NCBI GenBank assembly: GCA_017304135.1
Contig: JAFLBB010000006.1
Coordinates: forward strand, 35,920 to 99,919
Length of the DNA stretch: 64,000 bases
Origin: Acidobacteriota bacterium
GTDB lineage: Bacteria; Acidobacteriota; Terriglobia; Bryobacterales; Bryobacteraceae
Direction: 5' to 3'
Shown: positions 53,351 through 64,000 of the stretch, one piece after another
Numbering within the stretch: the first letter of the stretch is position 1
Layout: every line of letters starts with the position of its first letter
Translations under genes and position numbers: made by a program
The notes under the pieces: model-generated
Seen by the model: only the letters and a program-made list of their open reading frames with translations
Databases searched by the model: none
Told to the model about the DNA's origin: nothing

Positions 53351-55378
53351 ATGCGTCGCCTTTTGCTCGGAGCATGCCTGGCTGCGGTCTCATTGCTGGC
53401 CCAAAAGCAGCCCTTCACCGTGGAGCGGCTGTTGGAGTTGCAGCGCCTCTCCGAGCACGAACTCTCGCCCGACGGCACCCAGGTGGCCTTCACCGTGCAG
53501 ACCGTCAACGTCGAGGCCAACACCAAACCGCGCCAGATCTGGGTCGTTCCTCTCGCCGGCGGCACACCGCGCAAGCTCACCACTGAAGGCAACAACTACC
53601 GCCCGCGCTGGTCGGCCGACGGCAAATCGCTCGCCTTCCTCTCCACCCGCTCCGGCTCGGCCCAGGTGTGGCTGATGAATGCAGACGGCTCAGGCGCGCG
53701 CCAGGTGACCACCATCTCCACCGAGGCCGACGCGGTGAGCTTCGTCCCCGGCGGCAGCAAGATCGTCTTCACCAGTGAGGTCTACCCCGAGTGCACCAAC
53801 GACGCCTGCAATAAGGCCAAACTCGAAGCCGAGTCCAAGAGTAAGTTAAAGGCCCGCACCTACACCTCGCTGCTCTACCGCCACTGGGACACCTGGCAGG
53901 GCGCCCGCCGCAAGCACATCTTTCTCGCCTCGCTCGAAGGCGGCGAACCGAAGGACCTCACCCCCGGCACCCGCGACGTGCCCCCCTTCTCCCTCGGCGG
54001 CGGTGACGACTACGCCATCGCCCCCGACGGCAACGAAATCTGCTTCGTCATGAACACCGACGCCGAACTGGCCACCAGCACCAACTCCGACCTCTTCGTC
54101 GTCAGCCTCACCGAACCCGGCGAACCGCGCAAAGTTGTCGAAAACCCCGCCGCCGACAACTCCCCTCTCTACTCCCCCGACGGCCGCTACATCGCCTACC
54201 GCGCCCAATCCCGCCCCGGCTTTGAAAGCGACCGCTGGCGCCTCATGCTGCTGGAACGAGAAACCGGCCGCTCCACAAGCCGCACCGATAACCTCGACCT
54301 CAACGTGGAAGCCATCTCCTGGGCCCCTGACTCCAAACGCCTCTTCTTTGTCCTGGAAGACCGCGGCCGCGCCAACATCCACATGCTGCCCATCGCCGGC
54401 GGCGCCAGCCGCTCCGTCGTCGCCGGAGCCAGCCACATGGACGGCCCCCAGTTCACCCCCGACGGCCGCACCATGATCTATGCCGAACACTCCGGCTCGG
54501 CCCCCACTGAGATCTTCAAGGCCAGCTCCGCCGGTGGCGCCCCCGTCCCCCTCACCCGCCTCAACGACGCCCTGCTGCGCAACGCCGCCCTGCAACGCCT
54601 GGAGGACTTCTGGGTCGACAGCACCGACCGCGCCCGCGTCCACAGCTTCGTCATAAAGCCGCCCGATTTCGACAAGGAGAAGAAGTACCCCGTACTCTTC
54701 CTCATCCATGGCGGCCCGCAAGGCGCCTGGGGCGAAAGCTGGAGCTACCGCTGGAACCCGCAGGTGTTCGCTTCGGCCGGCTTCGTCGTCGTCATGCCCA
54801 ACCCGCGCGGCTCCACCGGCTACGGCCAGAAGTTCACCGACGAGGTGAGCGGCGACTGGGGCGGACGCGTCTACGACGACATCATGGCCGTCACTGACCA
54901 TGTCGCCGCCCAGCCTTGGGCTGACCCGGCCCGTTTTGCCGCCGCCGGCGGCTCCTTCGGCGGCTACATGGTCAACTGGCTCCTCGGCCACACAGACCGC
55001 TTCAAAGCCTTCGTCTCCCACGCCGGCGTCTATGACCTGCCCAGCATGGGCGGCGAAACCGAAGAGCTATGGTTCACCAAGTGGGAGTTCGGCGGCCTGC
55101 CCTGGCAAACGCCGGAAACGCACGCCAAGTGGTCGCCCTCGCAGCACTCCGCCAACTTCAAAACGCCCACCCTGGTCATCCACGGCGAGCTGGATTTCCG
55201 CGTCCCCTACGGCCAGGGCCTGCAGCTCTTTACCGCCCTCAAGATGAACCAGGTGCCCTCCAAGCTCCTCGTCTACCCCGACGAGGGCCACTGGATCCTC
55301 AAGCCGCAGAACACCGTCCTTTGGTACAAGACCTTCCAGGACTGGATCCAGGAGTGGACGCGCCCGCAAGCGCGCTGA
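53351..55378 (+). CDS. Exported S9 prolyl-oligopeptidase family peptidase
   Basis: 675 residues with signal peptide MRRLLLGACLAAVSLLAQ. N-terminal propeller (~30-420) with WSADGKSLAFLSTRSG and YSPDGRYIAYRA-type blades, then alpha/beta-hydrolase: VLFLIHGGPQGAWGESWSYRW, the nucleophile in AAGGSFGGYMVNW (~536), Asp in HGELDFRVPYGQ and His in DEGHWIL. Dipeptidyl/acylaminoacyl peptidase type, cleaving short peptides outside the cytoplasm. Opens in the opposite direction to the GT-C gene, 50 bases away. Confidence 0.93.
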   Translation: MRRLLLGACLAAVSLLAQKQPFTVERLLELQRLSEHELSPDGTQVAFTVQTVNVEANTKPRQIWVVPLAGGTPRKLTTEGNNYRPRWSADGKSLAFLSTRSGSAQVWLMNADGSGARQVTTISTEADAVSFVPGGSKIVFTSEVYPECTNDACNKAKLEAESKSKLKARTYTSLLYRHWDTWQGARRKHIFLASLEGGEPKDLTPGTRDVPPFSLGGGDDYAIAPDGNEICFVMNTDAELATSTNSDLFVVSLTEPGEPRKVVENPAADNSPLYSPDGRYIAYRAQSRPGFESDRWRLMLLERETGRSTSRTDNLDLNVEAISWAPDSKRLFFVLEDRGRANIHMLPIAGGASRSVVAGASHMDGPQFTPDGRTMIYAEHSGSAPTEIFKASSAGGAPVPLTRLNDALLRNAALQRLEDFWVDSTDRARVHSFVIKPPDFDKEKKYPVLFLIHGGPQGAWGESWSYRWNPQVFASAGFVVVMPNPRGSTGYGQKFTDEVSGDWGGRVYDDIMAVTDHVAAQPWADPARFAAAGGSFGGYMVNWLLGHTDRFKAFVSHAGVYDLPSMGGETEELWFTKWEFGGLPWQTPETHAKWSPSQHSANFKTPTLVIHGELDFRVPYGQGLQLFTALKMNQVPSKLLVYPDEGHWILKPQNTVLWYKTFQDWIQEWTRPQAR

Positions 55379-55395
55379 CCCCGCGGTCCCGCACC

Positions 55396-57249
55396 TCAGC
55401 GGTAGCCCGCCGCCTGCAGTTCAAACAGCTCGGCATACCGCCCGCCCTGCCGCACCAACTCGTCGTGGCTGCCTGACTCGACCACCGTGCCGCCGCCCGG
55501 TCCCCCGGCCCCCAACACATAAATCCGGTCCGCCATCCGCACCGTGGAAAAGCGGTGGCTGATGAGCACCGCCATCTTCCCCGCCGTCAGGTCCGCAAAC
55601 CGCCGGAACACCTCATACTCGGCCCGCGCATCCAGGCTCGCCGTCGGTTCATCGAGAATCAGCAGTTGGGCATCCCGCATGTAGGCCCGCGCCAGGGCGA
55701 TCTTCTGCCACTGCCCGGCGGAGAGATCGGATCCCCCTTCGAACCGCCGCCCGAGCATCGTGTCGTAGCCCTTCGGCAGCCCCTCAATCACCGGCTCGGC
55801 CTGACTGCTGCGGGCCGAAGCGGCGATCCGCTCGCGGTCTTCCAAGCTCTCCACCCGCCCCAGGCCGATGTTCTCCCAAACTTTCATGTCGTAGCGCACA
55901 TAGTCTTGAAAAATCACGCCAATCTCGGCCCGCAACCGGGCTGGATCGTACTCCCGCAGCAGCTTGCCGTCGAGCAGGATCTCGCCCTCGGTGGGCTCAT
56001 ACAGCCGCGCCAGCAGCTTCACCAGCGTCGTCTTCCCGGCCCCGTTTTCGCCGATCAGGGCGATGCGCTGCCCCGGCTCCAACCGCAGGCTGACGTCGCG
56101 CAGGGCGGTTTTGCCGCTTCCCGGGTAAGCAAAGCTCACCCCGCGAAACTCAAAACCCTCGCTGATGGGACGCGGCGCCGGAAGCCACGTTTTGCCTTCA
56201 GGCGGCGCTTCTACTTTCGGCCGCATCGCGAAGAAATCATACAGGTCTTGCAGATAGAGCGCCTGCTCGCTGACCTCGTTGACGCGGCGGAAGAGCTCCT
56301 CAATCAACCCCCGCGAGCGCGCGAACGAGCCCGCCAGAAACGTAAGGTCGCCCACACTAAAGCCGCCGCTCAGCGTACCCCGGATAATGTACAGGTAAGC
56401 TGCGTAGTATCCCCCGGTGCCCAACACATTGAGAAGCCCACCAGTGGTCGCCCGGCGCACGGCCAGACGACGGTGCTCCCCCAGGAAGCGCTCGGACAGG
56501 ACGCGGTAACGTTCCGCCAGGTAGTCGCCCAACCCGAACAGCTTCACCTCTTTGGCCGTCTGGCCGGAGGCCCCCAGCATGCGCACATAGTCCAGCTCGC
56601 GGCGCTCCGGCGTCCAGCGGTAAAACAGCGAATAGGCGAGCCCTGCAAAGTGGCTTTCGCCGATGAACGAGGGGATCACGGCCACAGTCAGCAGGGGCAG
56701 CAGCCACGGGGCAAACACGAGCAGGCCGGCCGAGAGCGTGGCCAGCGTCACCAGGTCCTGGGCGATGCCGAACAGCCCCGCCAGTAGGCCCATTCGCCCG
56801 GCCGTCTGTCGGCGCGCGCGCTCCATCGTGTCGTAGAACTCAGGGTCTTCAAAATGAACAAGATCCAGCGTTGCCGCGTGGCGGATCAGGCGTACGCTGA
56901 TCTCGTTGGTGAAGCGGTCGCTGAGCAGGCTGTCGCACATCGCCACGCCCCGCCCCAGCCAGTCGCCCACAATCGCCAGGCCAAATTCGAGCCCCACGAG
57001 CAGGTAGATCGACCCCGGATCCCCGTTTCCGGCCCCCAGCAGCCTCACCACGCCGTCAACGATCAGTTTCCCGACCCAGAGCATCGCCAGCGGCACCGCC
57101 GCCCGGCAGAGCCGCAAAGCCAGGCTCGCGGACACCAGCGCCGGTGAGGTGGCCCACACCATACCCAGCAGCGGCGGGATGTTGCGTAACGCGCCCAACC
57201 GCTCCCGCCAACCCGACGGCAAAGGTTTTTTGGGCTGGTTCGGGTGCAT
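55396..57249 (-). CDS. ABC exporter with fused membrane and ATPase domains
   Basis: 617 residues, so a half-transporter that must dimerise. Six-helix export domain (~20-340) with ARDLVHFEDPEFYDTMERA-like intracellular loop, then an ATPase: Walker A ALIGENGAGKTTLVKLL, Q-loop IFQDYVRYDMKVWENI, signature DLSAGQWQKIALARAYM, Walker B LLILDEPTASLD and the H-loop LISHRFSTV. Likely exports a lipid, peptide or small molecule; substrate unknown. It is preceded by a putative sigma-70-like promoter and hairpin 60-210 bases upstream. Confidence 0.93.
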   Translation of the reverse strand: MHPNQPKKPLPSGWRERLGALRNIPPLLGMVWATSPALVSASLALRLCRAAVPLAMLWVGKLIVDGVVRLLGAGNGDPGSIYLLVGLEFGLAIVGDWLGRGVAMCDSLLSDRFTNEISVRLIRHAATLDLVHFEDPEFYDTMERARRQTAGRMGLLAGLFGIAQDLVTLATLSAGLLVFAPWLLPLLTVAVIPSFIGESHFAGLAYSLFYRWTPERRELDYVRMLGASGQTAKEVKLFGLGDYLAERYRVLSERFLGEHRRLAVRRATTGGLLNVLGTGGYYAAYLYIIRGTLSGGFSVGDLTFLAGSFARSRGLIEELFRRVNEVSEQALYLQDLYDFFAMRPKVEAPPEGKTWLPAPRPISEGFEFRGVSFAYPGSGKTALRDVSLRLEPGQRIALIGENGAGKTTLVKLLARLYEPTEGEILLDGKLLREYDPARLRAEIGVIFQDYVRYDMKVWENIGLGRVESLEDRERIAASARSSQAEPVIEGLPKGYDTMLGRRFEGGSDLSAGQWQKIALARAYMRDAQLLILDEPTASLDARAEYEVFRRFADLTAGKMAVLISHRFSTVRMADRIYVLGAGGPGGGTVVESGSHDELVRQGGRYAELFELQAAGYR

Positions 57250-57312
57250 ACCCAGGAGTCTAGCACCGCCGCCCGGAGACCGAACCGGACCAGGCGCTGG
57301 GGCGAAGAAACC

Positions 57313-57340
57313 AGAAAGCCCACCAAGTGGTGGGCTTTCT
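57313..57340. terminator. Perfect 12-bp hairpin, terminator or leader element
   Basis: AGAAAGCCCACC, loop AAGT, GGTGGGCTTTCT. It can terminate transcripts in either direction because of the A/T ends. It lies about 300 bases past the stop of the DUF6599-like gene and 64 bases before the ABC exporter start, so it may end the secA operon or attenuate the ABC transcript. Confidence 0.7.
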
Positions 57341-57426
57341 GTCTCTCCAGCCGCCGCCGGAGAGGATGTTCATTGGGAGAATCAGAATCGAACAGTACGG
57401 GACCGTCGAATCCTTTGTTGATTTGG

Positions 57427-57455
57427 AGTTTATCGCCTGGGGCGGGATCAGTCAA
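57427..57455 (-). promoter_or_regulatory. Sigma-70-like promoter reading towards the ABC exporter
   Basis: On the minus strand, TTGACT (57455-57450), exactly 17 bases, then TAAACT (57432-57427). A transcript from ~57420 would reach a CTCTCC/GGAGAG stem (57364-57343) and the 12-bp hairpin (57340-57313) before the ABC gene, either a ~110-nt small RNA or a structured leader. Confidence 0.5.
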
Positions 57456-57534
57456 GAAAAAAAGTCCGCAAAAAATACAGCCCGTAACCAACTCTAACTA
57501 AATAACTTGCCCACTTTCATCGAAAATCGCAGGC

Positions 57535-57567
57535 TGTGGAAAATTTGTTGATAACCTGTTGATTTCC
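57535..57567. repeat. 11-bp phased DnaA-box-like repeats
   Basis: TGTGGAAAATT, TGTTGATAACC and TGTTGATTTCC lie head-to-tail at exactly 11-bp spacing (57535, 57546, 57557), followed by a weaker TGTCGGCGAAA. Each starts with a 9-mer one to three bases from the DnaA box TGTGGATAA. Another copy of TGTTGATTT occurs at 57416. Resembles origin or DnaA-regulated sites. Confidence 0.5.
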
Positions 57568-57636
57568 TGTCGGCGAAAGCTCTAAGCGGAGAGATCAATT
57601 GGATTTAGGCGCGCCCTTGGCGGCGGAGAAACGCGC

Positions 57637-58626
57637 TCATCCCCGGTGGTCGTCGATGTGGAGGGTGAGCATGGCGTCCTCCTCCTTTTCCCAACCCAGG
57701 TACTTGCGCCCGAGCACCTTTGTGCCCCCGATGATGGCCCCCACACCGATGATGAACAGGATCGTGACGCCAACGAAAATGAAGGCGTTCAGGATCACGT
57801 CGCCCATGTTCGGCTCGGGCGGCCTGACGGTTTCATCCCAGGAGACGCTGGCCTGGTAGTTGACCTTGGCCAGCAGGCGCTCGGCGGCGTCCGCGTCGGC
57901 CCCGCCGATGAGCAGGGCCACCATCGGGCCGGTGCGTTTGGCCAGCACGCCGGTGAGTTTCTCGAACTGCTGCACCTGCCTCTTGGCCATGGCGGGCGTG
58001 GGGTAGCTGAAGATGGCCAGCGTCATCGGGCCTTGCGGCGAAGTGTAGCGGCCGATCTGCGCCTCGGCGCCCAGGTGAAAGGCGGCGATGGAGGGCGGCA
58101 CGCGGGGCTCGAAGCGTTCGAGCGACACCGGGCCTAGCACGAAGCGCTGCGAGCCGTTCTCCAGGCCTTCGGCGGGCAGGTAGCCAGGCAGCAGCGGCAA
58201 CGGACCGCGCTCCAGGCGGGGCAGTTGCACGAACAGGATCTGCCGCTTTTCCTCATCCGGAATGTGGCCTTCGAGCGACAAGATGTAGTTGCCGAAGGTG
58301 AAAAACACGCTCGAACCGTTCTGCACAGCGAGTTCGCTGAGGTCCGACTTCTTCCATTGCAACGGGCGCTTCCACTGGAAGACGGCCATGGCGGCGGTGG
58401 AATCGTTGACGCGCCAACCGGTGGCGGTGAACTTCACCTTGCCATCGTCGTAGGTGGCACGTTCGGCCTCTTGCAGACCGTACTCGCGCCACACCATGAC
58501 ATCGTCGGGGGCCACCTTCTCGATGGAGGTGCGCTTGTATTCCCACCACTGCTCGGGCCAGATGGCGGCGCCGGCGGGAGCAATCGCCGCGGTCAGGAAT
58601 GCAAGGGCGAGCAAGGTCTGGCGCAT
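57637..58626 (-). CDS. DUF6599-like exported membrane-associated protein
   Basis: 329 residues from the ATG at 58624-58626 with GCGGAG upstream. Signal peptide MRQTLLALAFLTAAIAPAGA; extracytoplasmic domain of about 250 residues (PEQWWEYKRTSIEKV, QLPRLERGPLPLLPGYLP, YTSPQGPMTLAIFSYPTPAMAKRQ), then one C-terminal membrane helix (ILNAFIFVGVTILFIIGVGAII) and a short cytosolic tail. I recognise it as an Acidobacteria-restricted DUF6599-type protein, function unknown. Only 2 bases downstream of secA, so probably co-expressed. Confidence 0.68.
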   Translation of the reverse strand: MRQTLLALAFLTAAIAPAGAAIWPEQWWEYKRTSIEKVAPDDVMVWREYGLQEAERATYDDGKVKFTATGWRVNDSTAAMAVFQWKRPLQWKKSDLSELAVQNGSSVFFTFGNYILSLEGHIPDEEKRQILFVQLPRLERGPLPLLPGYLPAEGLENGSQRFVLGPVSLERFEPRVPPSIAAFHLGAEAQIGRYTSPQGPMTLAIFSYPTPAMAKRQVQQFEKLTGVLAKRTGPMVALLIGGADADAAERLLAKVNYQASVSWDETVRPPEPNMGDVILNAFIFVGVTILFIIGVGAIIGGTKVLGRKYLGWEKEEDAMLTLHIDDHRG

Positions 58627-58628
58627 GG

Positions 58629-61424
<2,796 letters not shown>

Positions 61425-61479
61425 TGCGCAGGGACTACCAGTTTTCAGTTTAGCGCAGAGGGGCGGGCGGGCTCACGAA

Positions 61480-62067
61480 TCAGAGGTCGAGTCCAAGGGG
61501 GCGAGCGTGGCGGTTTTGCGCGATCTCGTCGAGGAGGATGGCAATGAGGTAGCGGCGGGTGTCGTCGGGGAGGCCTTTGGCGAAGTAGAGGCGGCGGTGA
61601 GCGCGGGCGCGGGAGAGGTCGAGTTCGAGGCCTCGGCCACGCATGTAGCGGCCTCGGATCTCCACTTCGCGGACGGCGGCGAGGGCTTCCCAGGAAAAGG
61701 TCTGGGAGCGGCCGAAGGGGCCGATGTGTTCGCGGATGACGCCCTGGCCGGCTTCGCAGGCGACGGTGAGGCGTCCGGCCTGGGCAAAGAGGACGGAGGC
61801 GACGAGGGGGATGCCTATGAGGGCGGCGAACGCGACCATGACGAGGGTGGTGGAGGCCGGGTCGTCGGGCCGTTTGGGGCCAATGACGAAGGCGTAGACA
61901 GCGACGGCCACCCAGAGCACGAACAAAGGCATGACGAGCCAGCTTTGGGGCGAGGATGAGGGAACGGTGACGCGGAAGCGGACCGGATCACTGAAGTAAG
62001 TAGCGCCCGCCGGGGGTTTCGGCAGGCGCGCGGTGGAAGAGTCAGGCGCGGACGCCATAGCGCCCAT
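61480..62067 (-). CDS. Hypothetical two-helix membrane protein
   Basis: 195 residues from the ATG at 62065-62067 (or ATG at 62056-62058). A proline/serine-rich N-terminus, two transmembrane helices (SWLVMPLFVLWVAVAVYAFV and TLVMVAFAALIGIPLVASVLF), then a soluble domain (VIREHIGPFGRSQTFSWEALAAVREVEI) resembling bacterial PH-like domains seen after paired helices. No motif for activity. It ends 56 bases upstream of secA. Function unknown. Confidence 0.62.
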   Translation of the reverse strand: MGAMASAPDSSTARLPKPPAGATYFSDPVRFRVTVPSSSPQSWLVMPLFVLWVAVAVYAFVIGPKRPDDPASTTLVMVAFAALIGIPLVASVLFAQAGRLTVACEAGQGVIREHIGPFGRSQTFSWEALAAVREVEIRGRYMRGRGLELDLSRARAHRRLYFAKGLPDDTRRYLIAILLDEIAQNRHARPLGLDL

Positions 62068-62138
62068 ACGATAGCACGGGTGCGGGGCGGGGGGCGGGTG
62101 TGTCGCCGGGCGCAGGGGAGTGGGTGCGGCGGGCGGAC

Positions 62139-63710
62139 TTACTGGCCGCTGACATCCGGTTTGGCGGCCGGGGTGGCGGGCCTGGGCTTGGGCAGCGGCT
62201 TACGCGGCAGCATTTCGGGCCGGGTGGCGGCGTGGTAGGCAAAGCTGGCGATGATGGCGGCGGCTTGCTTGAGGTCGGCCTCCTGGGCATGGTCGTAGGT
62301 GTCCATGTTGGAGTGGTGGGTGCGGGACTCGTATTCGAGCGGGTCCTGGATGAACTGGAAGCCGGGCAGGCCGATGGAGTCGAAGGCGAGGTGGTCAGTG
62401 CCGGAGGTGTCGCGGATGGTGATGCGCGAGGCGCCGAGGTCGTGGAAGGGGGCAAACCAGGCTTCAAAGATGGGCCGCATCATGTCGTTGCCTTGTAAGT
62501 AGACGCCGCGGATCTTACCGGAGCCGTTGTCGTAGTTGAAGTAAGCGGCGAGCTTGCCGTGCTGCTCGGTGACCTTCATGTCTTCGGGGTTGGCGAAGTG
62601 TTCCTTGACGTAGGCGCGCGAGCCGAGCAGGCCATTCTCTTCGCCGCTCCAGAGGGCGATGCGGACGGTGCGCGGGAGCTTGACGTCGAGTGCTTTGAGG
62701 ATGCGCATGGCTTCGATCATGACGGCCGAGCCGGCGCCATTGTCGGTGGCTCCGGTGCCGCCGTGCCAGGAGTCAAAGTGGGCGCCGATCATGACGATCT
62801 CTTCCTTCTTCGACGTGCCGGGGAGTTCGGCGAGGATGTTGTAGGAGTCGGCGGGTTTGTTGTCGAGGGTGGCGGCGATGTCGACTTCGATTTCGGGGGA
62901 TTGCTTTTCCTGGATGAGGCGGGCGATGCGGTTGTAGTGTTCGGGCGTGATGGCGATCATGGGCGGGGGCACTTCATCGCCTTCGCGGTAACCGCCGCCG
63001 GCGGCGGCAAAGACGGTGCCGCCATCGCCTTTGTAGCCGGCGGTGACGACAAGGGTGGCGCCTTCCTCGCGGAGGAACTTCGACTTGGCGTTCATGGCCT
63101 TGCGGCGGGCTTCGCGGTCGAACTCAGGGCGCTTGCCGGTGGGGATGAGGCCGGCTTCGAGGTCGTCGAGGTCCTTTTCGGAATAGCGCTTGGCGAGGGG
63201 GTTGAACAGGAGCGGGGTGGGGCGGACCTCATCGATGAGGACGATGCGGCCGGCGAGTTTGCCCTTCCACTTGGGAAAGTCCTTTTCGTCCTTGATGACG
63301 GCGAGGATGGGCTGGCCTTTGAGGGCGCCGTTGGTGCCGGGGGTCCAGGCCATGGGGAAGCCGATGAGGGGCGAGTAAGTGGGTTTGAGTAAGTGGGCGG
63401 AGAAGCGGGAGTAATCCCAGGTTTTGCCGAAGGGTCCCCATTTTTCCTTGTTAATTTTGGCGAGGCCCATGGATTTGAGGCGTTCGACGGTCCAATCGGC
63501 GGCGCGGTGGAAGCCGGAGGAGTTGGTGAGGCGGGGGCCGTGGACGTCGGTGAGGTAGAAGAGGTGGTCCATGACCTTGGAGTTGTCGAAGGCTTCGAGC
63601 TTGATTTTGTGGATGACGGCGAGGTCGACGGGCTCGGCGGCGGTCAACAGGGAGGCGCAGGAGAGCAGGAGGATGATGGCGAGGCTAAGGTGCGGTCGCA
63701 GGGCAGGCAT
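62139..63710 (-). CDS. Exported M28 family zinc aminopeptidase
   Basis: 523 residues from the ATG at 63708-63710, chosen because it gives a proper signal peptide (MPALRPHLSLAIILLLSCASLL); the frame upstream is low-complexity. A PA-like inserted domain (~120-300) precedes the zinc core: IGAHFDSWHGGTGATDNGAG (His, bridging Asp), WSGEENGLLGSRAY (Glu base and ligand), TSGTDHLAFDSIG (Asp) and THHSNMDTYDH (His). Complete zinc set, so active aminopeptidase or glutaminyl cyclase-like. C-terminal proline/lysine-rich tail. Confidence 0.92.
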   Translation of the reverse strand: MPALRPHLSLAIILLLSCASLLTAAEPVDLAVIHKIKLEAFDNSKVMDHLFYLTDVHGPRLTNSSGFHRAADWTVERLKSMGLAKINKEKWGPFGKTWDYSRFSAHLLKPTYSPLIGFPMAWTPGTNGALKGQPILAVIKDEKDFPKWKGKLAGRIVLIDEVRPTPLLFNPLAKRYSEKDLDDLEAGLIPTGKRPEFDREARRKAMNAKSKFLREEGATLVVTAGYKGDGGTVFAAAGGGYREGDEVPPPMIAITPEHYNRIARLIQEKQSPEIEVDIAATLDNKPADSYNILAELPGTSKKEEIVMIGAHFDSWHGGTGATDNGAGSAVMIEAMRILKALDVKLPRTVRIALWSGEENGLLGSRAYVKEHFANPEDMKVTEQHGKLAAYFNYDNGSGKIRGVYLQGNDMMRPIFEAWFAPFHDLGASRITIRDTSGTDHLAFDSIGLPGFQFIQDPLEYESRTHHSNMDTYDHAQEADLKQAAAIIASFAYHAATRPEMLPRKPLPKPRPATPAAKPDVSGQ

Positions 63711-63870
63711 GGTTAACAGGATAGCAATGGGGGGGTGGAGGTGACAGGAAGTCGGGGGGAGGCGGGCGGCTGGGGGGATTGGTTTGGGTTGGGCGGCGCA
63801 GGGCGGATGGGCAAGTGGTTTGTTTTCAGTGAGCGTTTGGGTTCGTTTTGTCAAAAAGAGGGGCCGGCGG

Positions 63871-63990
63871 GGCGGCTGGAGCGAGGCGGCTTGAGCGAGG
63901 CGGCGTGGGTGCGGGGTGGTGCGAACGGGGTGGTGGGAACTGGGTGGTGCGAACGGGGTGGTGCGAACTGGGTGGTGCGAACGGGGTGGG
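63871..63990. repeat. 14-bp tandem repeat array (minisatellite)
   Basis: From 63915 five full copies and a partial of GGTGGTGCGAACGG alternate with GGTGGTGCGAACTG, giving a 28-bp higher-order unit. Just upstream (63871-63912) are three copies of a related 14-bp unit GGCGGCTTGAGCGA. The array lies upstream of the M28 gene in a G-rich region (63711-63870) with no gene seen. Copy number probably varies. Confidence 0.93.
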
Positions 63991-64000
63991 ATTTTTGGGC

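Larger units (their letters stand above)
57250..57636. other. 387-base gene-free, AT-richer gap between the ABC exporter and DUF6599-like genes
   Basis: No convincing coding sequence. A 142-codon minus frame crosses it but is mostly the shadow of the ABC gene. The gap holds a perfect hairpin, a promoter-like pair and a phased array of DnaA-box-like repeats (separate entries). It is the most AT-rich stretch of the right half of the window. Confidence 0.7.

Noticed and set aside
57063..57491. 142-codon minus-strand open frame covering the gap before the ABC exporter
   Set aside because: Its C-terminal half is the out-of-frame shadow of the ABC gene (Cys/Trp/Arg-rich), and its N-terminal part runs through the hairpin and promoter-like signals.

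Overview
The window is GC-rich bacterial chromosome, most likely from a Solibacteres/Bryobacterales-type acidobacterium. That placement is inferred from family content: a protein with the Solibacter-type TIGR03437 C-terminal domain, two PEP-CTERM proteins, a TonB receptor with an N-terminal carboxypeptidase-regulatory-like domain, many exported peptidases and glycosidases, and a probable DUF6599 gene. No rRNA, tRNA, CRISPR array, phage or insertion sequence was seen. Genes are dense on both strands, mostly in short operons with 1-4 base stop/start overlaps.

Layout. 1-5 kb: truncated xylulokinase, two related small proteins, a ROK sugar kinase, then a BNR-propeller protein coupled to a MoaD/ThiS-like ubiquitin-fold protein. 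5-13 kb: PEP-CTERM protein, S10 peptidase, full-length MetH, Tat-exported sulfatase, two tandem paralogous small exported proteins. 13.5-19 kb: TIGR03437 protein, TonB-dependent receptor and a secreted partner, closed by a strong terminator. 19-26 kb: DUF1493-like membrane protein, PhoB/PhoR-like two-component pair, RidA, anti-sigma kinase with STAS antagonist, GNAT, two tandem exported peroxiredoxins and a second PEP-CTERM protein. 26-36 kb: AI-2E-type permease, RuvX, MltG, small proteins, VOC and PhzF proteins, the ATP-grasp/alpha-E/transglutaminase trio, a PQQ-like propeller. 36-44 kb: GH106-like rhamnosidase, polysaccharide deacetylase, tricorn-type protease, parvulin isomerase. 44-53 kb: a seven-gene minus-strand run (GT-C transferase, Wzt-like ATPase, SSS symporter, class A beta-lactamase, M24 peptidase, GH31-like remnant, PQQ-like propeller). 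53-64 kb: S9 peptidase, ABC exporter, an AT-rich gene-free gap with phased DnaA-box-like repeats, DUF6599-like protein, SecA, a membrane protein, an M28 peptidase and a 14-bp tandem array.

The most notable observation is at 24661-25182. This peroxiredoxin gene looks broken by an in-frame TGA, but the TGA sits exactly where its tandem paralogue has the peroxidatic cysteine codon. Directly downstream is a strong stem-loop with the spacing and G-containing apical loop of a bacterial SECIS. The two halves together equal the paralogue's length (173 residues). I read it as an exported selenocysteine peroxiredoxin that normal gene calling would split or call a pseudogene. Other points worth checking are a ubiquitin-like protein with a tail after its Gly-Gly, a GH31-like protein lacking its catalytic barrel, a glutamine tail on the transglutaminase, and the origin-like repeats near 57.5 kb.
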